64,000 nucleotides of DNA from Rhodopseudomonas pseudopalustris (GCF_900110435.1 NZ_FODT01000003.1:186001-250000); one strand, 5' to 3'; numbered from the stretch's first letter, positions 20,204 to 30,376 are shown. Program-made: numbers and translations. Notes: a model not told the origin generated them from the letters alone.

Positions 20204-20630
20204 CAGTCGGCCGGACGGCCGCTCCGGCAAGCGCCGAAAGGCCGCCGGGGAGGAAAGTCCGGGCTCCATCGACATACGGTGCCGGATAACGTCCGGCGGG
20301 GGCGACCCCAGGGAAAGTGCCACAGAGAACGAACCGCTTCCCCCTCCCCTCGGGGTGGGGGCGAGTAAGGGTGAAAAGGTGCGGTAAGAGCGCACCGCGT
20401 CGCCGGCAACGGAGACGGCATGGTAAACCCCACCGGGAGCAAAACCGAATAGGGACGGCATCGCGGACAGTTCGCTTTCGGGCGATAACTCCGCAGGGCG
20501 ATGTCAGGCTCGCCGTCCGGGTAGGTTGCTCGAGGCCATGTGCAAACATGGTCCCAGAGGAATGGCCGTCACGTATCGGCTGCGCAAGCAGCCGGTGCCC
20601 TCCAGAACCCGGCTTACAGGCCGACTGATA
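20204..20630 (+). ncRNA. rnpB: RNase P RNA, class A
   Basis: This is the catalytic RNA of RNase P, which matures tRNA 5' ends. Helix P1 is formed by CAGTCGGCC at 20204-20212 and GGCCGACTG at 20619-20627, a perfect nine-base match. Conserved elements in order are GAGGAAAGTCCGGGCTCC, the CACAGAGAACGAACCGC region, GTAAGGGTGAAA, GTGCGGTAAGAGCGCACCG, GGTAAACCCCACCGGGAGCAA and the ending CCCGGCTTACAGGCCGACTGAT. The variable P12 arm is GC-rich (CCCCTCCCCTCGGGG). The exact ends are set by P1 and may be off by a few bases. Confidence 0.96.
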
Positions 20631-20691
20631 CTAATTCCGTCAAGCGTTTTCGGCTCTCTGCTTCACGTGGAGAAAACGCGGCAAGATGAAT

Positions 20692-20728
20692 GAGGGGCCG
20701 GCGCCTACACCGGCCCCTCGCCATTTTC
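20692..20728 (+). terminator. Hairpin terminator after rnpB
   Basis: Ten-base arms GAGGGGCCGG and CCGGCCCCTC enclose an eight-base loop and are followed by CCATTTTCTC. A weaker hairpin (GCGTTTTC with GAAAACGC, 20644-20679) precedes it. It lies between rnpB and the convergent ABC transporter gene and could act on both. Confidence 0.7.
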
Positions 20729-20749
20729 TCTGCCAGGCATCAGACCGCC

Positions 20750-22552
20750 TCACTCCGCGGCAGACAACCGGCCGCTCTCCATCGCTTGGCGCTCGAACAG
20801 CCCGCGATAGAGCCCGTTCGGGCGTGCCGCCAGCGTCGCGTGCGTGCCCTGCTCGACGATGTCACCGCGGTCGAACACCAGAATGCGATCGAGGCTACGC
20901 ACCGTCGACAGACGATGCGCGATCACGATCGCGGTCCGGCCCTTCATCAGGCGCTCCATCGCCTGCTGGATCAGCATCTCGGATTCGGAGTCGAGGCTGG
21001 ACGTCGCCTCGTCGAGAATCAGGATCGGTGCGTCGGCCAGAAATGCGCGCGCCAACGCCACCCGCTGCCGCTCGCCGCCGGACAGCTTGACCCCGCGCTC
21101 GCCGACCAGCGTGCCGTAGCCGCCGGGCATCCGCATGATGAAATCATGGGCGTTGGCCAGCCGCGCCGCCTGCTCGACCTCCGCGAGGCTGGCGTCGGGC
21201 CTGGCATAGGCGATGTTCTCGGCCAGCGATCGGTGAAACAGGATCGGCTCCTGCTGCACGATCGCGATCTGGCTGCGCAGCGATTGCTGGGTGGCCAGTG
21301 AGATGTCCTGTCCGTCGATCAGGATACGGCCGGCGGTGACGTCATGGAGCCGCTGCAGCAGCTTGACGAAGGTGGTTTTGCCCGAGCCGGAGCGGCCGAC
21401 CAGGCCGACGCGCTCACCGGCGTCAATCTGCACGGCGAGCCGATCGTACAGCGGCGTGGCGTGACCGCCATAAAGGAACGTCACGTCCTCGAACACGATG
21501 CGCCCGCCATGCACGCGGATCGGCTGCGCACCGGCGGCGTCGACGATGCCGATCGGCGCGTCGTGAATCGCGACCAATTCCTCCATGTCGTTGATCGAGC
21601 GCTGCATATTGTTGATGTGCATGCCGATATCACGCAAGTAACCGTGGATGATAAAGTAGCTGGTCAGCACGTAGGTGACGTCACCTGCCGAGGCTTGGCC
21701 GTCCAGCCACAGCCACAGCGCGCTGCCGACGACGGCGGCGCGAATGATCAGCAGGATCGTGAGCTGCGCCGTGCTCGTGTAGTTGTACCGGAACCAGGTG
21801 CGGCTCGTCCGCGACCGCCAGCGTGCAACGGCCCTTGCCAGCCGCGTGTCCTCACGCGTTTCGGCGCCGAAGGCCTTGACCACCGCGTTGCAGGTCAGCG
21901 CATCGGCCAGCGTCCCGCCGACCCTGGTGTCCCAGACGTTGGAGATCCGCGCAGCCGGAGCCACGTAGCGCGTGGAGAACAGCACCGTCATCGTCACATA
22001 GGCGACAGTGCCGAGCGCGATCACTGCGCCGAGCAAGGGCCAGTGCAGGCCGAGCAGGATCATCGAGCCGACCAGCACCAGGAGCGACGGCGCCAAAGCC
22101 ATCAGCAGCGTGTCGTTGAGCAGATCGAATGCCCACATCCCGCGGGTGATCTTGCGCACCGTCGAGCCGGCGAAACTGTTGGCGTGCCAGTCGGTGGAGA
22201 AGCGCTGCACCCGCGCGAACGCGTCGCGTGCGACATCGGACATCATGTTCAGCGTGAATGGCACGATCGCCTGCAGCCCCACGAGGCGCAACACCATCGC
22301 CAGCAGGCCGAGCGCCACGATGGCGCCGAACGCGGTGAACGCCGCGCGGCGCGCGTCGGGATCGGACGCGCCGGCAGTGACCGCGTCAACCAGATGTCCG
22401 GAAAACAGCGGCATGAACAGGTCGGCGACGGTGGCGCCCAGCAGGCCGGCGACCACCGTGGCCATGCGACCCGGCTGGTTGCGCCAATGGCGGAAGACGA
22501 AGGACAGCACGACGCGGATCGCGTCGGCGCTCTTGCCGGTTGAACGAGTCAT
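20750..22552 (-). CDS. ABC exporter, fused permease and ATPase
   Basis: This is a type IV (MsbA-like) ABC half-transporter acting as a dimer in the inner membrane. The N-terminal domain of about 320 residues holds six membrane helices. The nucleotide-binding domain has Walker A GRSGSGKTT near residue 390, a Q-loop (VQQEPILF), the signature LSGGERQR, Walker B ILILDEATSSLD and the H-loop IAHRLSTV. The start is placed at ATG 22552 (MTRSTGK); an 18-residue upstream extension is possible. The substrate cannot be inferred. It is convergent with rnpB and not in an obvious operon. Confidence 0.9.
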   Translation of the reverse strand: MTRSTGKSADAIRVVLSFVFRHWRNQPGRMATVVAGLLGATVADLFMPLFSGHLVDAVTAGASDPDARRAAFTAFGAIVALGLLAMVLRLVGLQAIVPFTLNMMSDVARDAFARVQRFSTDWHANSFAGSTVRKITRGMWAFDLLNDTLLMALAPSLLVLVGSMILLGLHWPLLGAVIALGTVAYVTMTVLFSTRYVAPAARISNVWDTRVGGTLADALTCNAVVKAFGAETREDTRLARAVARWRSRTSRTWFRYNYTSTAQLTILLIIRAAVVGSALWLWLDGQASAGDVTYVLTSYFIIHGYLRDIGMHINNMQRSINDMEELVAIHDAPIGIVDAAGAQPIRVHGGRIVFEDVTFLYGGHATPLYDRLAVQIDAGERVGLVGRSGSGKTTFVKLLQRLHDVTAGRILIDGQDISLATQQSLRSQIAIVQQEPILFHRSLAENIAYARPDASLAEVEQAARLANAHDFIMRMPGGYGTLVGERGVKLSGGERQRVALARAFLADAPILILDEATSSLDSESEMLIQQAMERLMKGRTAIVIAHRLSTVRSLDRILVFDRGDIVEQGTHATLAARPNGLYRGLFERQAMESGRLSAAE

Positions 22553-22883
22553 GGCATCATCCGGCTGCGTCGAGGCGCAAGCCGGCTCCAATTCAAGGGC
22601 CCGCAACGGCGACGCCGCGCGCAGGCACGATCAGTAACGGGTGGTAGTGGAAGTGTTGCGCCCGATCGGATGTTCGAATCCGACCCCTCGCCGACCTAAC
22701 GTGCGGTCAAGGCGCCAAGGATCGGCTGCGAATGCGGGAGCGCGATATGCGACGACATATTCTTCATGCACATCCTCCCGATTCCTGTCGGCAACCCACG
22801 TGAATGATCACGATCTAACGGTAGATGGATAAGAATTGCGGCAATTTTAGTACGGGACGCCGCGAGCGCAGAAATTCCGCGGA
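22553..22883. other. Intergenic region upstream of the ABC exporter
   Basis: No gene is recognised in these 330 bases. A short piece near 22669-22700 resembles the 3' half of a tRNA (GTTCGAATCC followed by a possible acceptor strand), but no 5' half and no CCA were found. The right part, before the end of the efflux gene, is locally AT-richer. Confidence 0.5.
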
Positions 22884-24470
22884 TCAATGCCCGCCCTCTG
22901 CCGCCACCATCGGGTTCGCCGGCTTGGCGAGCAGGAACACCAGCGTGCTCAGCCCGACATAGAAGAACGTCAGTATAAAGAAGGTGTCGCCGAAGCTCAT
23001 CGTCACCGCCTGGCGATGGACGATCATGTTGAACTGTTTCAGCGCCATCATCGAAGCGTCACCGAGGCCCTGGAAGCGCTGGGTCAGCATATTGAGAAAA
23101 TCGACCGCCTGCGCGTTGCCCCAGGTGACCTTGTCGTGCAGTCGGGAGATGTGAAAGTCGGTGCGGCCGTCGAGCGCGGTGTTGATCAGCGCGAGGCCGA
23201 GCGCGCCGCCGAGATTGCGCGTCAGATTGAACAGGCCCGACGCGTTCTTCACCCGCGCGGCGGGCAGCGTGCCGAGCGAGATGGTGTTGACCGGCACCAT
23301 CGCCATCATCATGCCGACGCCGCGGAAGATCTGCGGCCACAACAGCTCGTAAAAATCGTAGTCGCGGGTGATCCAGGTCATCTGCCAGGTGCCGCCGGCG
23401 AACAGCAGCAGGCCGATCGCGATCAGGATCCGCATATCGATCAGCGCCATCAGCCGGCCGACCAGCGGCGCCGTGAGGAACATCGCGATGCCGGAGACGA
23501 ACATCGTCTCGCCGATCATCAGCGCGCTGTAGCCGCGCACTTCGGCGAGGTAGCGCGGATAGATGTAGGTCAGCCCGTAGAGCCCGATCCCGACGCAGAA
23601 CGAGAACATGCAGCCGAACGCGAAGTTGCGGTTGGCGAAGGCGCGGATATCGACGATCGGCTCGCGTGCCGTCAGCACCCGCCAGAAGAATGCCACCGCG
23701 GAAACCACGCAGACGATCGCGAAAATCAGGATCGACTCGTCGTTGAACCAGTCGTTGCGCGGGCCTTCTTCGAGCACGTATTCGAGCGAACCGAGGAAGC
23801 CGGCCATGAAGCCGAGCCCCCACCAGTCGAAATGATCGAGCAGTTCGTAATGCGGCTCGTCGAAATCGACCAGCGCCAGCACGCCGATGGTGATGCCGAT
23901 GCCCGGCACGATGTTGATGAAGAACAGCCAGTGCCACGACATCAGGTCGGTGATGTAGCCGCCGACCGTGGGACCGATGGTCGGCGCCAGCGTCGCGACC
24001 AGGCCGATGATCGGCCCGACCAGATTGAACTTGCTGCGCGGAAACACCGTATAGGCCGAGGCGAACACGGTCGGGATCATGCCGGCGCCGAGGAAGCCCT
24101 GGATCGCGCGCCAGACGATCATCTCGGTGATCGTCGACGTGAAGCCGCACATCAGGCTGGCGAAGGTGAAGCCGGCCGCCGAGATCGCGAACAGGTTGCG
24201 GGTGCCGAGTGCGCGCGACAGGAAGCCCGACAACGGGATCGCGATCACTTCGGCGATTAGATACGAGGTCTGCACCCAGGAGACTTCGCTGGAGCTGGCG
24301 GAAAGTCCCGCCTGAATCTCGGACAGCGACGCCGAGACGATCTGGATGTCCAGGATCGACATGAACATCCCGAACACCATGATCAGGAACGCGACCAGCC
24401 GACTGACTGGGACGTGTTCCGACGGCGCCTCGGGCGTCGCCGCGCCTGTCGCTGTGGTCGATGCCGACAT
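22884..24470 (-). CDS. EmrB/QacA-type (DHA2) multidrug efflux MFS transporter
   Basis: This is a drug:proton antiporter of the DHA2 family with about 14 membrane segments in 528 residues. Visible family features are the first-helix motif ILDIQIVSASLSEIQ, the WVQTSYLIAEVIAIPLSGFLSRALGTR stretch (motif A region), FLGAGMIPTVFASAY and the motif C region GPTVGGYITDLMSWHW. It starts 26 bases after the stop of the membrane-fusion gene, with AGGAGCGCCG before ATG. With that partner it would form a tripartite-style pump. It is probably repressed by the divergent TetR protein. The substrate is unknown. Confidence 0.93.
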   Translation of the reverse strand: MSASTTATGAATPEAPSEHVPVSRLVAFLIMVFGMFMSILDIQIVSASLSEIQAGLSASSSEVSWVQTSYLIAEVIAIPLSGFLSRALGTRNLFAISAAGFTFASLMCGFTSTITEMIVWRAIQGFLGAGMIPTVFASAYTVFPRSKFNLVGPIIGLVATLAPTIGPTVGGYITDLMSWHWLFFINIVPGIGITIGVLALVDFDEPHYELLDHFDWWGLGFMAGFLGSLEYVLEEGPRNDWFNDESILIFAIVCVVSAVAFFWRVLTAREPIVDIRAFANRNFAFGCMFSFCVGIGLYGLTYIYPRYLAEVRGYSALMIGETMFVSGIAMFLTAPLVGRLMALIDMRILIAIGLLLFAGGTWQMTWITRDYDFYELLWPQIFRGVGMMMAMVPVNTISLGTLPAARVKNASGLFNLTRNLGGALGLALINTALDGRTDFHISRLHDKVTWGNAQAVDFLNMLTQRFQGLGDASMMALKQFNMIVHRQAVTMSFGDTFFILTFFYVGLSTLVFLLAKPANPMVAAEGGH

Positions 24471-24496
24471 CGGCGCTCCTCGGCTCGCGGCGGCGG

Positions 24497-25759
24497 TCAG
24501 TTCGCCGGCTTGGTATCGACGCGGACGTAGACCGACATGCCGGCGCGCAGCAGATTCTCGCGCGCCACCTCGGCCGGAACGCGGATCCGCACCGGCACGC
24601 GCTGCACGATCTTGGTGAAGTTGCCTGTGGCGTTATCGGGCGGCAGCAGCGTGAACACCTGACCGGCCGCGGGCGCCAGGCTGTCGACCGTACCCTCGAT
24701 CTTGCGGCTGGAATAAGCGTCGACCGAAATGTCGACCTTCTGGCCGGGCTTCAGCCGGCCGAGTTGGGTTTCCTTGAAGTTGGCGTCGACATAGACCCCG
24801 TCGAGCGGCACGATGTTGGCGAGCCGCTGTCCGGCTTGAATGAAGTCGCCCGTATTGACGAGCCGGTTGGAGAACACGCCCTCGACCGGCGCGCGGACAT
24901 TGGTGAAGTCGAGATCACGCTCGGCCTTGGCGAGCGAACTCTGCAGCTCGACGAGCTGGGCGCGTGCTTCGTTCTGCTGCGCCTTGGTGACCTCGACATT
25001 GTCACGCGCGGCATCGAACGCGGCCTTGGCGGCGGCCACCGAGGCGACGCCCTGGTCACGGCCGGCTTGAGACACCTCGAAGGTTGCGCGCGAAGCGAAC
25101 CCCTTTGTGCTGAGCGCCTGCTGGCGATCGAAATCGAGCGCCGCGCGCTTGGCCGCGGCCTCGGCGGAGTCGCGCTGCGCTTGCGCCTGCTCGACGGCGC
25201 TCTGCAGCGCGGAGACTTGCCGGCCGATCCGTTCGATCGTCGCCTGCTGGGTGGCGATCCTGGCGCGGGCGGCGTCGACCGCGATCTTGTAGTCGCCGTC
25301 ATCGATCTTGAACACCACGTCGCCCGCTTTGACGACGGCGTTGTCACGCGGCAGGATCGCGGCGATATGACCGGCAACGCGAGCGCCGAGCGTGGTGTTG
25401 TTGGCGCGCACATAGGCATCGTCGGTCGCTACCATGAAGCGGCCGACCAGCATGTAATCGATGCCGTAATACGCGGCCGCGGCCAGCGCCGCGATGCCGA
25501 CGCCGATCAGGACCAGCCTTTTCTTGCCGGGCTTCCTTGCTGCCGGCGCGGGCTTCGCAACCGGCGCGACCATCTCGTCGTCCAGCTCCGGCTCCGGCGG
25601 ATCGGCGAGCTTCAGCGTCGCGGGATCCTCCAGCAACGAGCGCAGCGTCTCCGCCTGCGACGGGGCTTGCGGCTGCGAGACATCGGCGCCGGATTCGGCG
25701 GACGCGCTGTCCGGCCCGGCGCGACGAACTCGGGCAGCCTGATCGCGTCCGGACATCAT
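24497..25759 (-). CDS. EmrA/HlyD-type membrane fusion protein
   Basis: This periplasmic adaptor partners the DHA2 transporter. The 420-residue product has a cytoplasmic, acidic and proline-rich N-terminus and a membrane helix (about residues 65-85, LVLIGVGIAALAAAAYYG). A biotinyl-lipoyl domain with ATDDAYVRANNTTLGARVAGHI is followed by a long coiled-coil hairpin (about residues 140-260) and a beta-barrel with VDANFKETQLGRLKPGQ. The start at ATG 25759 is chosen because AGGAGAC lies just before it. A GTG at 25786 and an ATG at 25780 are also in frame but have no such site. It is the first gene of the efflux operon. Confidence 0.93.
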   Translation of the reverse strand: MMSGRDQAARVRRAGPDSASAESGADVSQPQAPSQAETLRSLLEDPATLKLADPPEPELDDEMVAPVAKPAPAARKPGKKRLVLIGVGIAALAAAAYYGIDYMLVGRFMVATDDAYVRANNTTLGARVAGHIAAILPRDNAVVKAGDVVFKIDDGDYKIAVDAARARIATQQATIERIGRQVSALQSAVEQAQAQRDSAEAAAKRAALDFDRQQALSTKGFASRATFEVSQAGRDQGVASVAAAKAAFDAARDNVEVTKAQQNEARAQLVELQSSLAKAERDLDFTNVRAPVEGVFSNRLVNTGDFIQAGQRLANIVPLDGVYVDANFKETQLGRLKPGQKVDISVDAYSSRKIEGTVDSLAPAAGQVFTLLPPDNATGNFTKIVQRVPVRIRVPAEVARENLLRAGMSVYVRVDTKPAN

Positions 25760-25824
25760 TGTCTCCTGCACTTCACTCATACGCACGCCGGCCCGGCGCC
25801 GCTAGGACCGGTTCTTAGCTACCA

Positions 25825-25845
25825 TTGACCGAACGGTTCGGTCAA
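25825..25845. promoter_or_regulatory. Perfect palindromic operator between emrA-like and tetR genes
   Basis: The arms TTGACCGAAC and GTTCGGTCAA are exact inverse complements around a single central G. The site lies 65 bases upstream of the efflux operon start and 84 bases upstream of the TetR gene. Palindromes containing ACCGAACGGTTCGGT are typical targets of TetR-family repressors. The left arm TTGACC could also act as a -35 element for tetR, so the repressor would block its own gene. Confidence 0.75.
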
Positions 25846-25928
25846 GATAAGGTTGCGTATGAATTGTTGGCAGATCGCCCCTTTCAGCGGCGTTTCCGTC
25901 GCACCGATTCCGAGGACATCCTGAAGTA

Positions 25929-26585
25929 ATGGTTGAAACCCAGGCCGCCACCTCCGTTCAAGGCCACGATGAGGACTGCGCCAAGCGCCGTCAGATCATC
26001 AAGGGCGCGCGCACGGTGTTCCTCGAACAGGGCTTCGACGGCGCCAGCATGGGTGAGATCGCACGCGCTGCGGGAGTCTCCAAAGGGACGCTCTACGTCT
26101 ACTTCACCGACAAGAATTCGCTGTTCTGCGAGATCATCGAACAGGAGAGCATCGCCCAGGGGATGCTGTCGTTCGACTTCATGCCGGAGCGCGACATCGA
26201 AACCACGCTCAAAGTGTTCGGCACTGCCTACATCAAATTGCTGTGCAACCCGCGCGGGGCATCGGCGATCCGCACGGTGATGGCGATCGCCGAACGGATG
26301 CCGGACATCGGCCGACGCTATTACGAGCGGGTGATCGCAAACTCGCTCGGCCGGTTCGCGCGCTATCTCGACCAGCAGGTGAAATCCGGCACGCTGGTCA
26401 TCGACAATTGCGACCTCGCCGCGGCCCAGTTTACCAAATTGTGCCAGGCGACGCTGTTTCTGCCGTTCATTTTTCAAATGACGGAAACACCCTCCTCCGA
26501 GCGCATCGCCGAGGTGGTGGACAGCGCCACGCGAATGTTCCTCGCCGCCTATCGCGCCAAGCCGGACGACGCCAGGCCGAGCTGA
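25929..26585 (+). CDS. TetR/AcrR-family transcriptional repressor
   Basis: The 218-residue protein has an N-terminal TetR helix-turn-helix domain (about residues 19-65). Its recognition segment SMGEIARAAGVSKGTLYVYFTDKNSLF is a textbook match. The C-terminal ligand domain with FGTAYIKLL and FTKLCQATLFLPFIF resembles the AefR-like TetR C-terminal type. It is divergent from the EmrAB-type pair, with a perfect 21-base palindrome between them. It therefore most likely represses that pump and itself. The inducer is unknown. Confidence 0.93.
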   Translation: MVETQAATSVQGHDEDCAKRRQIIKGARTVFLEQGFDGASMGEIARAAGVSKGTLYVYFTDKNSLFCEIIEQESIAQGMLSFDFMPERDIETTLKVFGTAYIKLLCNPRGASAIRTVMAIAERMPDIGRRYYERVIANSLGRFARYLDQQVKSGTLVIDNCDLAAAQFTKLCQATLFLPFIFQMTETPSSERIAEVVDSATRMFLAAYRAKPDDARPS

Positions 26586-26624
26586 CGCGAGCGGGACGAC
26601 GATTCGAAGATAAGTCAGCCTGAA

Positions 26625-27839
26625 CTAATCGTCTTCGGCTTCCTCGCGGTCGACCACTTTCGACCGGGCCGCGTTGCGGCCGATTGAGCCGGTCACGCCA
26701 GACCAGTTGCTGGCGTAGGGGTTGCGCTGCTGCAGCCGCGCCGCGACCTCCTCGCCCGACACCGCCGCCGGCTTGCAGATACTGCGCGCGCTGCGCCGCC
26801 GCATCAGATCGACGTGAATGTGATCGTAGTGATAGATATTCGAGCCCGGCGCCAGCACCGTGTTGAACACCTGGCACGCCGAATTCTGCACGTCGCGCAG
26901 GAACGCCTGCTCTTCCGGCAAGCCCTTCCAGCCGCCCTTGATCGTGACGCGACGGCCGTCGGCCAGCACGAAGGCCGAGATGTCGAGCGCGTTGCCGAAG
27001 GCGTGCTCGGAAATATGCGCGTTCGGATTGCCGTTCATGCCGCGGCACGAATACGCAGAAATCTGCTTGATCTCGGCGACGCGCACGCCGAACCAGCGCA
27101 TCGCCGATGGCTGCACGGACTCCGCGAGCCAGCGATCCAGCGCCGAAACGATCGGGCACGCCAGTGTCGCGGTCGGCTTGATCGCGACCGGGCCGACCGA
27201 ACCGGTGATATTGCCTTGCGCCGGACCGAGGCGTGGCAGCGGTCGCTGGACATCGTCCGGATAGCGGCCAGCCGGCGCCCGCGTGTCGTTCGGATCGCGC
27301 GAATAGCCGGTGACGTTCTCCGCGGGCGGACGATCGGCCGGCAGATCGATGTCCTGGCCGGCCGGCGCCACACCCGGCGCAGTCAGCGACACCGGGCCGT
27401 TGCCGCCGCGATAGCCATCGTTCGGCGCGCCGTAGCCCGAGCGCGCGGAGGCGCCATAGGCCGGCGGTTGCACCTGCTGATTGGGAGTGCTGCGCGCCGG
27501 CACGGCATAGGATGGCTGCGCGCCCGGCCAGTTGGGCTGGCTGGCGCGGCCGCCGATCGCAGCCGGCGGGCGCAAATCGTCGGCAAAGCCGATCACGCTG
27601 CCTTCGCCGAGCGCGGCCACTTTCAAGGGAAATTCGGCGCCGCAAACGCCCGGGCCGGAAATCGGATCGATCCGGACCAGTTCCGGGGTCTCTTTGAGGA
27701 CACCCGATTTCAGACAAGCGACCTCGGCCTCGGTCCGCCACGGTTCACGCTCGGCGGACTGAAACAATCCGCGTCCGCAACCAGCAAGCGACACAAGGAC
27801 GAAGGAGCCGACGAGATACAAACGAACTCCGCGCGTCAT
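26625..27839 (-). CDS. Extensin-like lipoprotein
   Basis: The 404-residue protein starts with a lipoprotein signal (VSLAGCGRG; lipidated Cys near residue 21). A long low-complexity linker rich in Pro, Gly and Tyr follows (about residues 85-215). The C-terminal domain is the extensin-like family domain, a relative of M15/LAS metallopeptidases. It contains CPIVSALDRWL, GVRVAEIKQISAYSCRGMNG, ISEHAFGNALDISAF and YHYDHIHVDL, whose His and Asp residues are the expected metal ligands. A role in cell wall cleavage is plausible but not shown. The start is ATG 27839; the frame opens six codons earlier. Confidence 0.85.
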   Translation of the reverse strand: MTRGVRLYLVGSFVLVSLAGCGRGLFQSAEREPWRTEAEVACLKSGVLKETPELVRIDPISGPGVCGAEFPLKVAALGEGSVIGFADDLRPPAAIGGRASQPNWPGAQPSYAVPARSTPNQQVQPPAYGASARSGYGAPNDGYRGGNGPVSLTAPGVAPAGQDIDLPADRPPAENVTGYSRDPNDTRAPAGRYPDDVQRPLPRLGPAQGNITGSVGPVAIKPTATLACPIVSALDRWLAESVQPSAMRWFGVRVAEIKQISAYSCRGMNGNPNAHISEHAFGNALDISAFVLADGRRVTIKGGWKGLPEEQAFLRDVQNSACQVFNTVLAPGSNIYHYDHIHVDLMRRRSARSICKPAAVSGEEVAARLQQRNPYASNWSGVTGSIGRNAARSKVVDREEAEDD

Positions 27840-27948
27840 GCACGCACAGTCCATCAATCTGATTAAAGAGAATTGAACGGTATCGGTTTAGCGCCAGTTA
27901 ACCACGCGGTCGCGAGACCAAACGCCTCGCGACGTGGAACAACGGCGA

Positions 27949-29904
27949 TCAGGCAGCGCGGACTTCGCGCAAGAACGTCTCGACCTGAGTCTTCAGTGTT
28001 TCGCCGGTGCGCGACAATTCGCTCGCGGATTCGACGACCTGACCGGCAGCCACGCCGGTCTCGCGCGCCGCATCGTGAACGCCGCCGATGTTGCTCGAGA
28101 CTTCGCTGGTGGACCGGGCGGCCTCGGCGACGTTGTGCGCGATCTCACGCGTCGCAGTGCCCTGTTCGCGCACCGCGCTAGCGATTGCCGTGGCGATTTC
28201 GTTGACGCGGCCGATGATGGTGGTGATGCCCTCGATCGCCGTTGCCGAGCTTTGCGTCGCAGACTGGATCGAGCCGATCTGCGAAGATATTTCCTCGGTC
28301 GCTTTCGATGTCTGTTCGGCCAGCGCCTTGACCTCGGCGGCAACCACCGCGAAGCCGCGGCCGGCTTCACCGGCCCGCGCCGCCTCGATGGTGGCGTTCA
28401 GCGCCAGCAGATTGGTCTGCGCGGCAATGTCGCTGATCAGCGTCACCACCTCGCCGATCTTCTGCGCGGCTTCCGCGAGCCCCTTCACCTCCGCATTGGT
28501 GCGGCCCGCCTGGTTGGCTGCCTCGCTCGCGACGTGGGCCGACTGATCGACATGTTTGCCGATTTCGGCAATCGAAGCGTCGAGTTCCTCCACCGCGGCG
28601 GCGACCGCCTGCGCGTTCGAAGTCGCCTGCGTCGAAGCGGCGGTCGCCGCAATGATCCGCCGCTCGGATTCCTTCGCGGTGCCGGCCATCGAATCCGCCG
28701 TGCCGCGGAGTTCCGTTGCCGCCGAGCTGACCAGTTCGACCACGCCACCGACGTTGGATTCGAACCGCGCGGCGAGCTCCAGCATCGTCTGGCGCCGTTC
28801 GTTTTCATGGGCGATGCGCTGCTGATCCTGCGCCGCCCGCAGACGCTCGGTTTCGATCAGGCTTTCCTTGAACAGTTCGACGGTGCGAGCCATCGAACCG
28901 ACCTCGTCACGGCGGTCGCAACCCGGCACCAGAACGGCGTGGCGGCCCTGGATGATCTCGGACATCGCCCCTTCCAGCGCCCGGATCGGCTTCGCCATGC
29001 CGCGGCCGAGCCAGGTCGCGACCACAGCTGCGGCCATCGCCGCGCCGAGCGTCGCCAGTCCAAGCCATTGCAGCGCGCCCGTCGTGAGCGCGGAATAGGC
29101 GGTGGCGTCGCGCACGATCTGCAGCACCGCGATCGGCTCGCCCGAGAACTTCTTGATCTGACCGAAGGTCATGCCCGTCGTCTTGCCGTCATCCTCGCTC
29201 TTGCGGATCACCAATTCGCCCGCCATCGCGCGGCGGATCGCGTCGACATCCGGCGTCAGGCCGGGCATCGATGACGCAATCACTTTCACGCCAGCAGCGG
29301 TCGGCTGCAGGATCGCGACATCGACCTGGAACCTGGCCTTCATCCGCTCGACGAAGTTCTTTCCGAACGGCGTCCCGACATCCACGGTGCCGACCAGCCC
29401 CTTGTCGTCGACGATCGGACTGGTGCCGAACACGGTCAGGCTGTCTGCACCCGGCTCGATGCCGCCATGGGACTTGGCCAATGACAGCGTATCGACCACC
29501 ATCTTGCGGCGATCGGCGACGTTATCACCGAACGAATCCGGCTTGTGGATACGCATAAGCGTCGTTGCCGGCGGAACCTGGACGGTGACCAAATCGAGGC
29601 CGCGTGCAGCAAGTTTGGAGTGAGCTTCCTTCAATATCTTCAATACGGCATTGCGATCGCCGGCACGGACGACCTCCTTCACCGCCTGCATGGCCGCGAT
29701 GGTTTCGCTGACAGCCAGCGTCGTGCGGGTCTCCGCCTCGAGCGCGCCGATGAGATTGGCATAGTCGGAACGTAGTTCGCGTTCCAGCGCGACGTCGATC
29801 GTCGCCTGTTGCCGCCAAAAGCTGAAGCCAGCCAGCATGGCGCACGACCCAATGGCCACAAGAATGATCGCGACGATCATCCGCGCCGAAATCGATTTCA
29901 GCAT
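27949..29904 (-). CDS. Methyl-accepting chemotaxis protein with double-Cache sensor
   Basis: This is a transmembrane chemoreceptor of 651 residues. A first membrane helix (about residues 8-28) is followed by a periplasmic sensor of about 260 residues. That region ([32 protein letters not shown]) resembles the dCache_3 type. A second helix near residue 300, a HAMP domain ([17 protein letters not shown]) and the signalling domain follow. The hairpin tip [20 protein letters not shown] is near residue 500. There is no obvious C-terminal pentapeptide tether. The start at ATG 29904 has GGGGAG six bases upstream. The ligand is unknown. Confidence 0.93.
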   Translation of the reverse strand: MLKSISARMIVAIILVAIGSCAMLAGFSFWRQQATIDVALERELRSDYANLIGALEAETRTTLAVSETIAAMQAVKEVVRAGDRNAVLKILKEAHSKLAARGLDLVTVQVPPATTLMRIHKPDSFGDNVADRRKMVVDTLSLAKSHGGIEPGADSLTVFGTSPIVDDKGLVGTVDVGTPFGKNFVERMKARFQVDVAILQPTAAGVKVIASSMPGLTPDVDAIRRAMAGELVIRKSEDDGKTTGMTFGQIKKFSGEPIAVLQIVRDATAYSALTTGALQWLGLATLGAAMAAAVVATWLGRGMAKPIRALEGAMSEIIQGRHAVLVPGCDRRDEVGSMARTVELFKESLIETERLRAAQDQQRIAHENERRQTMLELAARFESNVGGVVELVSSAATELRGTADSMAGTAKESERRIIAATAASTQATSNAQAVAAAVEELDASIAEIGKHVDQSAHVASEAANQAGRTNAEVKGLAEAAQKIGEVVTLISDIAAQTNLLALNATIEAARAGEAGRGFAVVAAEVKALAEQTSKATEEISSQIGSIQSATQSSATAIEGITTIIGRVNEIATAIASAVREQGTATREIAHNVAEAARSTSEVSSNIGGVHDAARETGVAAGQVVESASELSRTGETLKTQVETFLREVRAA

Positions 29905-30114
29905 TGAAGGCTCCCCGCCTCTGGCATCGCCGATCGCTGCCAAGAATGAAGACTCGGAAGTCGTTTACGTCGATAGTTAAAACATTGTCTTAACTTACTA
30001 ATCAGGCAGACTGCTATTCACACAATCCGACATAAGCGCGCCCGGTAAGGTTGATCGGTTAGGTTAAGCCGGCAATTTCGTTGACCGTTCCGGCCGCGAT
30101 GGTCAATTGGCGGC

Positions 30115-30351
30115 ATGATCAAGGACGACGACTACGAACTCGACTCCGCCGGCAACAGAGTGCTGATCGGCCTTACATCGGACGAGACCGCCGAGTTCTT
30201 CCGGCTGGACGAAATCATCAGCAAGAGCGGCCCGCCGCCGGTCAACGACAACGACTGGTACCGACCAGAAGACCGCCGCTGGCTCGAACTCTACGAAAAG
30301 CACGAATCCGCCCGCCGCCCATTCCTGAAGAGCAGCAAGACCGTTCATTGA
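30115..30351 (+). CDS. Small conserved-looking hypothetical protein
   Basis: The 78-residue product is hydrophilic and acidic, with no signal peptide or membrane helix. It contains DETAEFFRLDEIISKSGPPP and a WYRPEDRRWLELYEKHE segment rich in aromatic and charged residues. No domain is recognised. It stands alone between the chemoreceptor and the autotransporter gene, both on the minus strand, and its ribosome site is weak. Codon use resembles the neighbours, which supports a real gene. Confidence 0.55.
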   Translation: MIKDDDYELDSAGNRVLIGLTSDETAEFFRLDEIISKSGPPPVNDNDWYRPEDRRWLELYEKHESARRPFLKSSKTVH

Positions 30352-30376
30352 GCGGTGCGATCCAGCGGCTCGACCA

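Noticed and set aside
22665-22705. A tRNA-like piece (GTTCGAATCC and a possible acceptor strand)
   Set aside because: The T stem has mismatches, no CCA and no 5' half were found, so it cannot be called a tRNA. It might be a decayed attachment-site remnant.
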